DNA from: Anaeromyxobacter diazotrophicus
GTDB lineage: Bacteria; Myxococcota; Myxococcia; Myxococcales; Anaeromyxobacteraceae
NCBI RefSeq assembly: GCF_013340205.1
Contig: NZ_BJTG01000003.1
Span: 372,001-436,000 of the forward strand
DNA length: 64,000 nt
Direction of reading: 5' to 3'
The notes beneath the pieces are model-generated. The model saw nothing but the letters and a program-made list of their open reading frames with translations. It was not told the origin of the DNA and searched no databases. Below are positions 50,650 through 60,612 of this stretch, in pieces. The position numbers and the translations under genes were made by a program. Within the stretch, counting starts at the first letter, position 1; every line of letters begins with the position of its first letter.

Positions 50650-52704
50650 TCAGCTCTTGTCCGGCCCGAGCGCCCGCGCGGCGGCGCCGAGCAGGGCTGC
50701 CGTGCCCACCGGCTTCCCGGTGGCGTGCACCATCCACAGGTCGGGCGTGACCGAGCCGAAGCTCGCCATGCGCTCGAACTCGGGGCCGAGCGCCTTCGCG
50801 CCGGCGAGGTGCTCCTCGATCTGCGCCGCGATGAGGTGGCCGATCGGATAGTCGGGCAGGTAGAGGAAGCTCGAGATCATGTGCGAGTAGATCGCGAGCA
50901 GCGGCACGTCGCGCACCCCGAACACCGGCGCGTACCAGCGATTCCACAGGTCCTTGGCGAGCCCGAGCGTGGCCTCGCGCAGCTCGGCGGGCGTCGTCTG
51001 GGGGTGGGCGTACATCCAGCGCCAGACGGCGGTGTCGAGGAGCGCCACGCCGGCGATCTCGTAGGTCATCCACAGGTCGTTCACCGCCAGCAGCCGCCGC
51101 GCCTCGGCGTCGGGGGGCGGCAGGCCCAGCACCTCGAGGTCGCGCGCCTGGAAGACGAAGGCGAGCGCCTCGGTGAAGGCGGTGTTCGGCACGCCCTGGA
51201 GCAGCGTGTGGTCGACCTCGTACAGGGAGAACACCTGCTCCACGTTGTGGCCGAGCTCGTGGACGGCGATGTTGAAGCCCTTGTAGTCCATCCCGTCTTT
51301 GCCCACCCGGGTGCGCAGGTGCGGGAGGTCGTTCCGCTTGGCCGCGCCGAGCGCGTGCCCGGAGCCGCGGGCCGGCTCCACCACCACGTGCTCCGCCAGG
51401 AAGCGCGCCTTGTCGGGCGCGAAGCCGAGCTTCGCCAGGATGGCCGGCAGGTCCTGCTGGAACGCCGCCACCGTCGGGTAGCGCTGCTTCGTCATCCGGT
51501 CGAGCTCCGCCTCGCTGAAGCGCGCCCGCGGCCGGAAGCCGTCGTACCAGACGTCGAACGGCTCGAGCTTGCGCCCGAGGCGCTGCTCGACGAGCTTCGC
51601 CGCGCGCGGCACGAGCGGCGAGGAGAGCACCTCCTCCAGCAGCGCCGTGACGCGCGCCTCGGGGAGCTCGCGCTCCAGCTCGAACTTGCGCGCGATGTGG
51701 GTGGGGGCGATGGGCGAGTACGGGTCGGCCGCCCGGGCTGCCCGGAAGGTCTCGAGCAGCCGCGCGTAGCGCGTGTCGGGCTCGCGGCCGGCGGCGGCGG
51801 TGGCCGGCGGGGCCGCGCCGGTCTCGATGGTGTCGCGCGGGGCGGGCGCGACCGCGTTGGTGTACGGGTCCCAGTCGAGGAGCGGCGAGTTCACCACCGC
51901 CGCCGGGATGGTCTGGGTGACGATGCGCTCCATCACCTTCTGGATCGCGCGCTGCCGCGCCAGCCCGTCCTGCGTGGCGTAGTCGGCCTTGATCTGGTCG
52001 CGCAGGTTCCAATGGCTGAGGAGGCGCATGCCCTTCGGGAAGAGGCGCTTCCCCCCCACCAGCACGTGGTGCATGTAGACGTTGTCGTCCGCGATGTAGA
52101 TCTCGGCGTCGGCCGAGGCCTGGGCGAGCTGCTGGTTCACCGCCGCCGGCACCCGCCGCGCGAAGCGGCCGGCGAGGCGCACCTCGGCCCACTCCCGGCG
52201 GCTCCAGCGCGCGCCGTCGCGGAGGCGCTCGTCGAGCGTGGTGAGCGGGAAGTTGAGGAGCGCCACGAAGGCGAGCTTCGCGTCGAAGAGGTCGTCCACG
52301 AGGTGCGCGCCGGCGTCGAACGCCTGCAGGAGGGGATCGACCCGCTGCATCGGCCCGACGTCGAGGACCGCCCAGCGCGAGAGGGTCCGGTTCTGCTCCA
52401 CGAAGCCGCCGTCGAGCGCCTCGAGCGACTGCTCGAAGCGGGCGAGGAGCGCCTCGAGCGCCGCCGGCTCGGAGACGAACTGCGCCTCCAGGAACGCCTG
52501 CAGGGCGGCGGCGTCGCCGTCGGACGGCCGCCAGGCCGCGAGCACCTGGGCCACGCCGCGCTCGACGCGGGCGCGCTGCCCGGGGCCGTGCCTCGCGACG
52601 AGCGCCGCGGTGGCCTGGGCGGCCGCCTTGGCGGCGGCGGGATCGGCCGGGGTCATGGGAGCGGGGGCAGCGGCGAGCGTGAGCGCGACGAGGGCGGTGA
52701 GCAT
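50650..52704 (-). CDS. Secreted M3-like zinc metallopeptidase
   Basis: 684 residues. Signal peptide (about residues 1-15), long helical domain, zinc motif H482-E-L-G-H486 (VHELGHNVEQ) and third ligand Glu about residue 512 (NTAFTEALAFVFQ), typical of thimet-type M3 peptidases. Probably degrades peptides outside the cytoplasm. It is intact, unlike the HELGA protein at 39236. TAGAGT at 52720-52715 is ten bases before the ATG with no Shine-Dalgarno, so a leaderless start is likely. Divergent from the MFS gene. Confidence 0.8.
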   Translation of the reverse strand: MLTALVALTLAAAPAPMTPADPAAAKAAAQATAALVARHGPGQRARVERGVAQVLAAWRPSDGDAAALQAFLEAQFVSEPAALEALLARFEQSLEALDGGFVEQNRTLSRWAVLDVGPMQRVDPLLQAFDAGAHLVDDLFDAKLAFVALLNFPLTTLDERLRDGARWSRREWAEVRLAGRFARRVPAAVNQQLAQASADAEIYIADDNVYMHHVLVGGKRLFPKGMRLLSHWNLRDQIKADYATQDGLARQRAIQKVMERIVTQTIPAAVVNSPLLDWDPYTNAVAPAPRDTIETGAAPPATAAAGREPDTRYARLLETFRAARAADPYSPIAPTHIARKFELERELPEARVTALLEEVLSSPLVPRAAKLVEQRLGRKLEPFDVWYDGFRPRARFSEAELDRMTKQRYPTVAAFQQDLPAILAKLGFAPDKARFLAEHVVVEPARGSGHALGAAKRNDLPHLRTRVGKDGMDYKGFNIAVHELGHNVEQVFSLYEVDHTLLQGVPNTAFTEALAFVFQARDLEVLGLPPPDAEARRLLAVNDLWMTYEIAGVALLDTAVWRWMYAHPQTTPAELREATLGLAKDLWNRWYAPVFGVRDVPLLAIYSHMISSFLYLPDYPIGHLIAAQIEEHLAGAKALGPEFERMASFGSVTPDLWMVHATGKPVGTAALLGAAARALGPDKS

Positions 52705-52714
52705 GCGGCCCTGA

Positions 52715-52720
52715 ACTCTA
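52715..52720 (-). promoter_or_regulatory. Putative -10 element TAGAGT
   Basis: TAGAGT on the minus strand, ten bases before the peptidase ATG; no Shine-Dalgarno follows. Confidence 0.35.
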
Positions 52721-52790
52721 ATGCGCCGGACCGGGCCTGTCGCGAGGCTTGACGCCGGGGCGGCGCGCGCGCCATGAGGACGCCCGCCCC

Positions 52791-54269
52791 ATGAAGACCA
52801 CCCACCGCCGCCTCACGGTCGTCGCGCTCCTGCTCGGCATGTTCCTCGCCGCCATGGAGATGACGGTGGTCTCGACGGCCATGCCGACCGCCATCGGCGA
52901 TCTGGGCGGCCTGCACCTCTACGCCTGGGCCTTCGCCGCCTACATGCTCACCGCCACGGTGACGGTGCCCATCTACGGCAAGCTGGCCGATCTGCGGGGC
53001 CGCAAGCCCGTCATGCTGGTGGGCCTGGCGCTCTTCCTCGCCGGCTCCCTGGCGTGCGGCCAGGCGCGGTCGATGGAGCTCCTCATCGCCTTCCGCGCGG
53101 TGCAGGGCCTCGGCGCCGGCGCCATCCAGCCCATCGGCCTCACCATCGTCGGCGACCTCTTCACGGTCCGCGAGCGCGCCCGCTGGCAGGGCATCTTCGG
53201 GGCGGTGTGGGGGCTGGCCGGCCTGCTCGGCCCGCTCCTCGGCGGCGCGCTCGTGCACTACCTGTCCTGGCGCTGGGTCTTCTACGTGAACCTGCCGCTC
53301 GGGCTCGCCAGCGCCGCCGTGCTGACCGTCGCCTACCACGAGCGGGTCGAGCGCCACGAGCACCGGCTCGACCTGGCCGGCGCGGCGCTCCTCACCGCCG
53401 CCGTGCTGGGGGCGCTCGCCGCGGCGCGCTCGCGCGAGGCCGCCCTGGTGGCGGTCCCGTCGGCGGCCGTGGCGCTCGGGCTCTTCCTCTTCGTGGAGCG
53501 GCGCGCGAAGGAGCCGCTCCTCCCGCTCGACCTCTTCGCCGAGCGCATCCTGGCGGTCGCGTCGGCGAGCGGCGCGCTGGTGGGGGCGGCCATGATCGCG
53601 ATGGTCACCTACGTGCCGCTCTACGTGCAGAGCGTGCTCGGGGCCTCCCCCACCGCCGCCGGCAGCGCCATCGCCCCCATGGCCATCGGCTGGCCCATCG
53701 CCTCGGCGCTCTCCGGGCGCCTCCTGCCGCGCCTCGGCTACCGGGTCCTCATCCGCGGCGGGCTCCTGCTCACCGCGCTCTCCGCGACCGCCCTGGCGCT
53801 CCTCCTCCGGCCGGGGGCGGAGGTCGGCGCGCTGCGGGCCGTCACCGCCGCCTACGGGCTCGGGCTCGGCTTCGCCAACACGCCGCTCGTCATCGCGGTC
53901 CAGTCGAGCGTGCCCTGGAACCGGCGCGGCGTCGCGACCGCCAGCACGATGTTCTTCCGCACCATCGGCGGGACCCTGGCGGTGGGGCTGCTCGGCGGGG
54001 TGCTGGCGGCGACGCTGGCCCGCAGCGGCGCGCCGGCGGCCGAGGTCGAGCGGCTCCTCGGCCCCGAGCGGGCGGTGCTGGATCCGGCGCTGGCGCGCGG
54101 CCTCGCCGCCGCGCTGCAGGCGGGGATGGGGCACATCTTCTGGACCATCTGCGCGGTCGCCTTCGCCGCCTTCGGGGTCAGCCTGGCGTTCCCCGGCCTG
54201 CGGCTCCAGCCGGCCGAGCCCTCCACCTCCAACGAAAGTGCCGCCGCGGGCCGACCTCGGTTATCCTGA
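52791..54269 (+). CDS. MFS drug/H+ antiporter (DHA2, 14-TMS type)
   Basis: 492 residues, 14 helices. Motif for DHA2 pumps: LDxTVV-type opening is here AAMEMTVVSTAMPTA; motif A GKLADLRGRKPVMLVG; motif C AVWGLAGLLGPLLGGALV; WRWVFYVNLPLG. Probably exports drugs or small metabolites. ATG at 52791 follows a TTGACG (52749-52754). Four bases from the next small gene. Confidence 0.88.
   Translation: MKTTHRRLTVVALLLGMFLAAMEMTVVSTAMPTAIGDLGGLHLYAWAFAAYMLTATVTVPIYGKLADLRGRKPVMLVGLALFLAGSLACGQARSMELLIAFRAVQGLGAGAIQPIGLTIVGDLFTVRERARWQGIFGAVWGLAGLLGPLLGGALVHYLSWRWVFYVNLPLGLASAAVLTVAYHERVERHEHRLDLAGAALLTAAVLGALAAARSREAALVAVPSAAVALGLFLFVERRAKEPLLPLDLFAERILAVASASGALVGAAMIAMVTYVPLYVQSVLGASPTAAGSAIAPMAIGWPIASALSGRLLPRLGYRVLIRGGLLLTALSATALALLLRPGAEVGALRAVTAAYGLGLGFANTPLVIAVQSSVPWNRRGVATASTMFFRTIGGTLAVGLLGGVLAATLARSGAPAAEVERLLGPERAVLDPALARGLAAALQAGMGHIFWTICAVAFAAFGVSLAFPGLRLQPAEPSTSNESAAAGRPRLS
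54262..54267 (+). promoter_or_regulatory. Putative -10 element TATCCT
   Basis: TATCCT sits inside the last codons of the MFS gene, six bases before the ATG at 54274, which has no Shine-Dalgarno. Confidence 0.35.
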
Positions 54270-54273
54270 AGCG

Positions 54274-54465
54274 ATGCCACCTCGGAATCCAGGCTCGCTC
54301 AAGCGACAGAAGGAGCTGGCTCGCCAGCAGAAGCAGCGCGAGAAGCGCGACGAGCGCAACGCGCGCAAGGACGCTGCGAAGGACCGGCCCAAGCCGCCGC
54401 CCGGCGTCGACCCCGACATCGCGGATATCATCCCCGGCCCGCAGCCGAAGCTGGACGAGGAGTAG
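54274..54465 (+). CDS. 63-residue highly charged protein
   Basis: MPPRNPGSLKRQKELARQQK followed by more Lys/Arg/Glu helix, then KPPPGVDPDIADIIPGPQP and an acidic end. A coiled, very basic N-terminal helix with an acidic C-terminus, no membrane segment. Small proteins of this shape are common and uncharacterised in delta-proteobacteria; it may bind nucleic acid. Own leaderless promoter (TATCCT) and a terminator follow, so it is a separate unit. Confidence 0.65.
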   Translation: MPPRNPGSLKRQKELARQQKQREKRDERNARKDAAKDRPKPPPGVDPDIADIIPGPQPKLDEE

Positions 54466-54505
54466 CGCGCCGCCCTCCGGGAGCCCACGCGCAGCCGGAG
54501 AAGAC

Positions 54506-54551
54506 GGCGCCCGCCGCGCATCCTGGGATGCGGGCGGGCGCGCCGTTTCGT
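54506..54551. terminator. Bidirectional hairpin terminator
   Basis: A long GC stem (GGCGCCCGCCGCGCATCC pairing with GGATGCGGGCGGGCGCGCC, small bulges, TG loop) ends near 54544 and is followed by GTTTCGT on the plus strand; on the minus strand it is followed by GTCTTCTCC. It lies between convergent genes and can end both. Confidence 0.7.
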
Positions 54552-54569
54552 GCGTCCGGGATCGCCGGT

Positions 54570-55739
<1,170 letters not shown>

Positions 55740-55746
55740 GGGGCCT

Positions 55747-57129
55747 CTACCGGAGCTTCTCGCCGAGGAACTCGATGAGGTCGATCTTGGTGACGATGCC
55801 GGTCACCCGATCGCCCTCCTTCACCACCGCCACGTGGTCGTCGTTGAAGATGTCGCGCAGCCGGCCGACCGCGGTGTCCGGGCCGACCACGCCCTCGAGC
55901 GGCTGCACCAGGGGCTCGACCACCTCGGAGAGCCGGTGCTTGCCCTCGATGAGGAAGTTGAGCAGGTCGTACTCGTGGATCATCCCGATGCAGCGGCCCT
56001 CGGGGTCGACCACCGGCATCTGGGAGATGTCGTGGTCCTTCATCTTCTTCACCACCGCCTCGACCTTGTCGGTCTTGCGCGCGCTGATGACCTCGCCGCG
56101 GCGGCCGCCCAGCACGTCGCGCACGGTGGCGGTGCCGACCCCCTCGCCGCCGTTCCCGACCGGGAAGCCGTTGTCGCGCATCCACTCGTCCGAGTAGAAC
56201 TTGGAGATGTAGGCGCGCCCGCCGTCCGGCAGCGGCACCACGATCACCTTGCCCTTGCCGAGCTCGCGCGCCAGCTGCAGCGCCACGTGCACCGCCGCGC
56301 CGGAGCTGCCGCCCGCGAAGAGCCCCTCCTCGCGCGCCAGCCGCCGGGCCATGGCGAAGGCCTGCCGGTCGTCGAACTGGCGGACGTCGTCCATGACGGC
56401 GAGATCCATCGCGCCGCACATCATGTCCTCGCCGACCCCCTCCACCTTGTAGCCGTGGGGCTCGGAGAGCTTGCCGGTCTTGAACATGGAGTAGTAGACG
56501 GAGCCCACCGGGTCGGCGCCCACGTTCAGGATCTTGGGGTTCTGCTCCTTGAAGAAGCGGCCGCAGCCGCTCATCGTGCCGCCGGTGCCGATGCCGGCCA
56601 CGAAGGCGTCGAACCGCCCGCCCGTCTGCTCCCAGATCTCCGGGCCGGTGAGCCGGTAGTGCGCCTCGACGTTGTCCCGGTTGTGGTACTGGTTCAGGTA
56701 GAAGCTGTTGGGCGTCTCGGCGGCGATGCGCTTCGCGACCGAGTAGTAGCTCTCCGGCGAGTCGGCCGGGACGCTCGTGGGCGTGACCACCACCTGCGCG
56801 CCGAACGCCTTGAGGGTGTCCTGCTTCTCCTTCGACATCTTGTCCGGCATGGTGAAGATGCAGCGGTACCCCTTCACCGCCGCCGCCAGCGCCACCCCCA
56901 CCCCGGTGTTGCCGCTCGTGTTCTCGACGATGGTGCTGCCCTTCTTGAGCAACCCCTCGCGCTCGGCCTTCTCGATGATGTGGACCGCCATCCGGTCCTT
57001 GATGGAGCCGCCCGGGTTCAGGTACTCGAGCTTGACCAGCACGGTCGCGTCGTCGGGGCCGACCACCTTGTTGAGGCGGACGAGCGGGGTGTGGCCGATC
57101 GCGGAGAGGACGTTCTCGTGGTAGGGCAT
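55747..57129 (-). CDS. cbs: Cystathionine beta-synthase with C-terminal CBS pair
   Basis: 460 residues. PLP lysine in NPGGSIKDRMA (K in SIKDR), TSGNTGVG phosphate loop, GTGGTMSG; then a tandem CBS domain (about 335-455, VISARKTDKVEAVVKKMKDHDISQMPVVD and GVVGPDTAVGRLRDIFNDDHVAVV) that in relatives binds adenosyl ligands. Makes cystathionine from homocysteine and serine (or cysteine/H2S variants). A strong promoter TTGACA-18-TATACG ends eight bases from its ATG. First gene of the cbs-cgl operon. Confidence 0.92.
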   Translation of the reverse strand: MPYHENVLSAIGHTPLVRLNKVVGPDDATVLVKLEYLNPGGSIKDRMAVHIIEKAEREGLLKKGSTIVENTSGNTGVGVALAAAVKGYRCIFTMPDKMSKEKQDTLKAFGAQVVVTPTSVPADSPESYYSVAKRIAAETPNSFYLNQYHNRDNVEAHYRLTGPEIWEQTGGRFDAFVAGIGTGGTMSGCGRFFKEQNPKILNVGADPVGSVYYSMFKTGKLSEPHGYKVEGVGEDMMCGAMDLAVMDDVRQFDDRQAFAMARRLAREEGLFAGGSSGAAVHVALQLARELGKGKVIVVPLPDGGRAYISKFYSDEWMRDNGFPVGNGGEGVGTATVRDVLGGRRGEVISARKTDKVEAVVKKMKDHDISQMPVVDPEGRCIGMIHEYDLLNFLIEGKHRLSEVVEPLVQPLEGVVGPDTAVGRLRDIFNDDHVAVVKEGDRVTGIVTKIDLIEFLGEKLR

Positions 57130-57137
57130 GCGCCGTC

Positions 57138-57167
57138 CGTATAGGCGTGCGCGGAACGGAGTGTCAA
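57138..57167 (-). promoter_or_regulatory. cbs promoter (TTGACA-18-TATACG), overlapping a divergent promoter
   Basis: TTGACA at 57167-57162 and TATACG at 57143-57138 on the minus strand. On the plus strand TATAGG (57140-57145) overlaps the same bases and can serve as -10 for the kinase gene, whose ATG at 57168 touches the -35. The whole intergenic gap is 38 bases, so the two transcription units compete for one site. Confidence 0.65.
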
Positions 57168-58238
57168 ATGAACGATCCGGTCATCGAGGAACGCGTCCGG
57201 CGGGCGGTCTCCCGCGCCACCGGCGAGGACGTGGCCGCGGCCCCGGTGCGGCGCCTGGCGGGGCACGCCTCCGCCCGCAGCTACTGGCGCGTGGGCGCGT
57301 ACGCGCCCGGCGGGGGGCGGCCGGCGTCGCACGTCGTCATGGTGATGCCGCCCGACGCCAGGCCGGAGGAGGTGACGGAGGGCGGCCGGCCGGCGGTCGA
57401 GCCGTTCGTGGACGTGCAGCGGTACCTCGCCGGCCTGGGCGTGCGGGTGCCCGCCGTCGTGGCGTTCTACGAGGACGACCCGCGCGGCGGCCTCATGGTG
57501 CTCGAGGACCTCGGGGACGAGATGCTCGAGACGCGGCTCCTCGCCGGGGACGCCCCGCGCCCCCTGTACGAGGCCGCCATCGACCAGCTGGCCCGCCTGC
57601 GCGCCGCCGCCGAGCGCGCCCCGGGCGGCTCGGTCGCGTTCACCCGCGGCTTCGAGCAGGACCTCTACCGCTGGGAGCTGGACCACTTCCGCGAGTGGCT
57701 GCTCGAGGCCTGGAAGGGGGCGCGGCTCTCCCCCGCCGAGCGGGAGCTCGTCGACCGCGAGTTCGACCGGATCTCCGCGGCCCTGGCGGCGGAGCCGAAG
57801 GGCTTCACCCACCGCGACTACCAGTCCCGGAACCTCATGGTGCTGCCCGGCGGCGCGCAGGCGGTCATCGACTTCCAGGACGCGCTGCTCGGCCCCCGCC
57901 AGTACGACCTGGTGGCGCTGCTCCGCGACAGCTACGTCGAGCTGCCGGACGCGCTGGTGGAGGCGATGCTGCGCCGCTACCTCGACCAGCTCGCCGCCCA
58001 CGGCGGCCCGCGCCTCGCGTACGGTCCGTTCCGCGAGGTCTTCGACCTCCTCACCGTGCAGCGCAAGCTCAAGGACGCGGGGCGCTTCGTCTTCATCGAC
58101 CGCGTGAAGAAGAACCCCGGGTTCCTGGTCTCCATCCCCGCCTCGCTGCGCTACGTGCGGGACGCCTTCGCGCGCCGCCCCGACCTGGCGCCGCTGCAGG
58201 AGGTGCTGGCGCGCCACGTGCCGGAGCTCGCCCCCTGA
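57168..58238 (+). CDS. APH-fold phosphotransferase (AmgK/aminoglycoside-kinase-like)
   Basis: 356 residues, choline/aminoglycoside kinase fold. ATP-side AAPVRRLAGHASARSYWRV, LMVLEDLGDEML, catalytic HRDYQSRNLMV (Brenner motif) and metal Asp in VIDFQDALLGPRQYDLVALLRD. Closest in type to AmgK-like sugar kinases (anomeric MurNAc/GlcNAc kinase) rather than resistance enzymes; no nucleotidyltransferase (murU) adjoins it. SD GGAG six bases before the ATG. Confidence 0.8.
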   Translation: MNDPVIEERVRRAVSRATGEDVAAAPVRRLAGHASARSYWRVGAYAPGGGRPASHVVMVMPPDARPEEVTEGGRPAVEPFVDVQRYLAGLGVRVPAVVAFYEDDPRGGLMVLEDLGDEMLETRLLAGDAPRPLYEAAIDQLARLRAAAERAPGGSVAFTRGFEQDLYRWELDHFREWLLEAWKGARLSPAERELVDREFDRISAALAAEPKGFTHRDYQSRNLMVLPGGAQAVIDFQDALLGPRQYDLVALLRDSYVELPDALVEAMLRRYLDQLAAHGGPRLAYGPFREVFDLLTVQRKLKDAGRFVFIDRVKKNPGFLVSIPASLRYVRDAFARRPDLAPLQEVLARHVPELAP

Positions 58239-58244
58239 AAAGGA

Positions 58245-58283
58245 CCGCGGGGAGGCGGGGCGCGCGGCCCCACCTCCCCGCGG
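58245..58283 (-). terminator. Terminator of the actP operon
   Basis: CCGCGGGGAGGCGGGG and CCCCACCTCCCCGCGG form a 15-base-pair stem with a seven-base loop. On the minus strand it is followed by TCCTTTTC, the U-tract of an intrinsic terminator; on the plus strand no U-tract follows. It therefore ends transcripts of the minus-strand acetate carrier genes and may also slow the kinase transcript. Confidence 0.75.
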
Positions 58284-58301
58284 GAGACCTCGTGCGGAGG
58301 G

Positions 58302-59888
58302 CTACTCGGCGCCGACGCCGAGGTAGGTCCGCAGCTTCTCGTCCTCGAACTTGGCCTGGGCCAGCGGGTCCGGGGAGAGGAGCGAGACGACGATGCCCAC
58401 GATGAACGAGGCGGTCATCGAGATGACGCACGGGTTCTTGAGCGGGATGATCGCCGAGGCGTTGTGGAAGACGTCGACCCACACCGTCGGGCTGAGCAGG
58501 ATCATGCCGACCGAGAGGAACGCGCCGGTCAGCATGGCCGCCACCGCGCCCTGGGTGGAGAAGCGCTTCCACACGATCGACATGAAGAGCGCCGGGAAGT
58601 TGGCGCTGGCCGCGATCGAGAAGGCGAGGCCCACCATGAACGCGACGTTCTGGCCCTTGAAGAGGATGCCGAGGCCCACCGCGAAGATGCCGAAGACGAT
58701 GGTGGCACGCTTGGCGGCGTGCATCTGCTCCTCCTCCGTCGCCTTGCCCTTCTTGATCACGTTCACGTAGATGTCGTGCGAGTAGGCGGACGCGCCGGCG
58801 AGCGTGAGGCCGGCGACCACGGCCAGGATGGTGGCGAACGCGACCGCGGCGATGAAGCCGAGGAAGGGCGTGCCGCCGAGCGTGAGGGCCAGCACCGGCG
58901 CCGCCATGTTGCCGCCGGCGTCGATGGCCTTGATGGCGGCCTGGCCGCCCGGGATCAGCACCGCCGCGCCGAAGCCGACGATCGGGATGATGATGTAGAA
59001 GTAGCCGATGAGGCCGGTCGCGTAGAGCACGCTCTTCCGGGCCGCCTTCGCGTCCGGCACCGTGTAGAAGCGCATCAGGATGTGCGGCAGGCCGAGGAGG
59101 CCCAGCATGAGGGCGAGGCCGAGCGAGACCGCCTCCAGCGGGTTCTTCGCCAGCGCGCCCGGCTCCAGCATCTTCTGGCCGTACTCGTGCGCCACCTTGG
59201 CGTAGAGGTCGGTCGGGGCGCCCACCTTCACCAGCACCAGCACGGTGAGGAGGCTGACGCCGAAGAGGAGGAGGCAGGCCTTGATGATCTGCACCCAGGT
59301 GGTGGCGAGCATGCCGCCGAAGAGCACGTAGGCGAGCATGACCACGCCGACGATGATCTCGGCCCACAGGTACGGGATGCCGAACATGAGCTTGATGAGG
59401 TTACCGGAGCCGACCATCTGGGCGATCGTGTAGAAGAGCACGGTCAGGATGCCGCCGATGGCGGAGGCGATGCGCACCGGCGTCTGGCGGAGGCGGAACG
59501 CCACCACGTCGGCGAAGGTGAACTTGCCGAGGTTCCGGAGCGGCTCGGCGACGAGGAACATGAGCGCGGGCCAGCCGACGAGCCAGCCGGTGGCGTACAC
59601 CATGCCGTCGTAGCCCTTCATCGCCACCATGCCGGAGATGCCGAGGAAGCTGGCGGCGGACATGTAGTCGCCGGCCAGGGCGAGGCCGTTCTGCGCCGCG
59701 GACACGCTGCGGCCGGCCGCGTAGAACTCGCTCGAGGTCTTGGTCTTCTTGGCGGCCCAGTAGGTGATGACGAGGGTGATGGCGACGATGATGAAGAAGA
59801 AGAGGAGGGCGGTGTTGTTGCGCTCGCCGAGCTTGTAGTCGGCGGCCTGGGCGGCGAGATCGAGGAGCTGCCGTGCGGAAGTCAGCAT
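58302..59888 (-). CDS. actP: Cation/acetate symporter
   Basis: 528 residues, 13-14 helices, sodium:solute symporter family. Family core GDYMSAASFLGISGMVAMKGYDG, the SSF signature region LGLLGLPHILMRFYTVPDAKAARKS, and SANFPALFMSIVWKRFS. ActP takes up acetate and related monocarboxylates. Second gene after a DUF485 protein, 39 bases downstream, the normal pairing. Confidence 0.92.
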   Translation of the reverse strand: MLTSARQLLDLAAQAADYKLGERNNTALLFFFIIVAITLVITYWAAKKTKTSSEFYAAGRSVSAAQNGLALAGDYMSAASFLGISGMVAMKGYDGMVYATGWLVGWPALMFLVAEPLRNLGKFTFADVVAFRLRQTPVRIASAIGGILTVLFYTIAQMVGSGNLIKLMFGIPYLWAEIIVGVVMLAYVLFGGMLATTWVQIIKACLLLFGVSLLTVLVLVKVGAPTDLYAKVAHEYGQKMLEPGALAKNPLEAVSLGLALMLGLLGLPHILMRFYTVPDAKAARKSVLYATGLIGYFYIIIPIVGFGAAVLIPGGQAAIKAIDAGGNMAAPVLALTLGGTPFLGFIAAVAFATILAVVAGLTLAGASAYSHDIYVNVIKKGKATEEEQMHAAKRATIVFGIFAVGLGILFKGQNVAFMVGLAFSIAASANFPALFMSIVWKRFSTQGAVAAMLTGAFLSVGMILLSPTVWVDVFHNASAIIPLKNPCVISMTASFIVGIVVSLLSPDPLAQAKFEDEKLRTYLGVGAE

Positions 59889-59927
59889 CGTGGGAGACCT
59901 CTCTAGGTACGAGGGGGTGAGCGGTGA

Positions 59928-60272
59928 CTACTTCCGGAGGGTGTTCTTGAGCCGCTCGACCTCGGGGTCGTAGCTCTTGTTGGCCCAGCCGACGTAGAAG
60001 GCGGTGAGGACGAAGGCGACGACGATGACCCCGACGCCGATCGGGATCGCGGCGGTGGTCACCTCGCCGATCTTGGTCGTCATGAACTCGGGCGCGTACG
60101 GGATGAGCAGGATGTACCCGTAGTACGTGACGAACAGCAGGGCGAGCAGCACCATGCTGACCGTCCAGCGCAGCGAGACCAGCCGCTTGAAGTCGGCCGA
60201 CTCGATCACCTGGGTCGCCGACTGGTTGATCTTGGGCTCGGCCCTCGAGATGTTGGATGCCGTGTACGCCAT
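59928..60272 (-). CDS. DUF485 (YjcH-like) protein partner of ActP
   Basis: 114 residues with two membrane helices and the family RLVSLRWTVSMVLLALLFVTYYGYILLIPYAPEFM segment; charged C-terminal tail with YDPEVERLKNTLRK. In many proteobacteria this protein is cotranscribed with actP and is needed for acetate transport by an unknown mechanism. The 5' region contains an FNR-like box at 60396-60409. Confidence 0.9.
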   Translation of the reverse strand: MAYTASNISRAEPKINQSATQVIESADFKRLVSLRWTVSMVLLALLFVTYYGYILLIPYAPEFMTTKIGEVTTAAIPIGVGVIVVAFVLTAFYVGWANKSYDPEVERLKNTLRK

Positions 60273-60395
60273 GCCTCGTCTCCTCCGGTCTGGAGCGGCC
60301 CCTGGGCCGCTCGGAAGCGCTGAATGGACCTACTTGACTGCAGGCCTCGCTGCTGGTCCGGCTGCGGACACCACCCGCTTGCCTAAGATCTTGAT

Positions 60396-60409
60396 TTGAC
60401 GTTGATCAA
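60396..60409. promoter_or_regulatory. FNR-like box (TTGAC-N4-ATCAA)
   Basis: TTGACGTTGATCAA, one base from the perfect FNR/DNR consensus, about 125 bases upstream of the DUF485 start and about 210 upstream of the metallophosphoesterase. The same regulator class as at 2038-2051 could control acetate uptake under low oxygen. The 340-base gap (60273-60612) holds no gene. Confidence 0.55.
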
Positions 60410-60612
60410 GACGCATTTGCTGTGGGTGAGACACTCATGCCATGGCTGCGGCATTCCGTCATGACGCGGCGAGTCGAAACGCAATATTTGTCGTCTCGAT
60501 CGCGCAAATTGCGGCGCGGCGCGCAGGGGGTTGCGCAAGAACGTCCTCGCGGCTGCGTGGCCGGCGACGCAGCGGCGAGCGGCTCCCCCACCTCGCGCCG
60601 CGGTCCGCGCTC

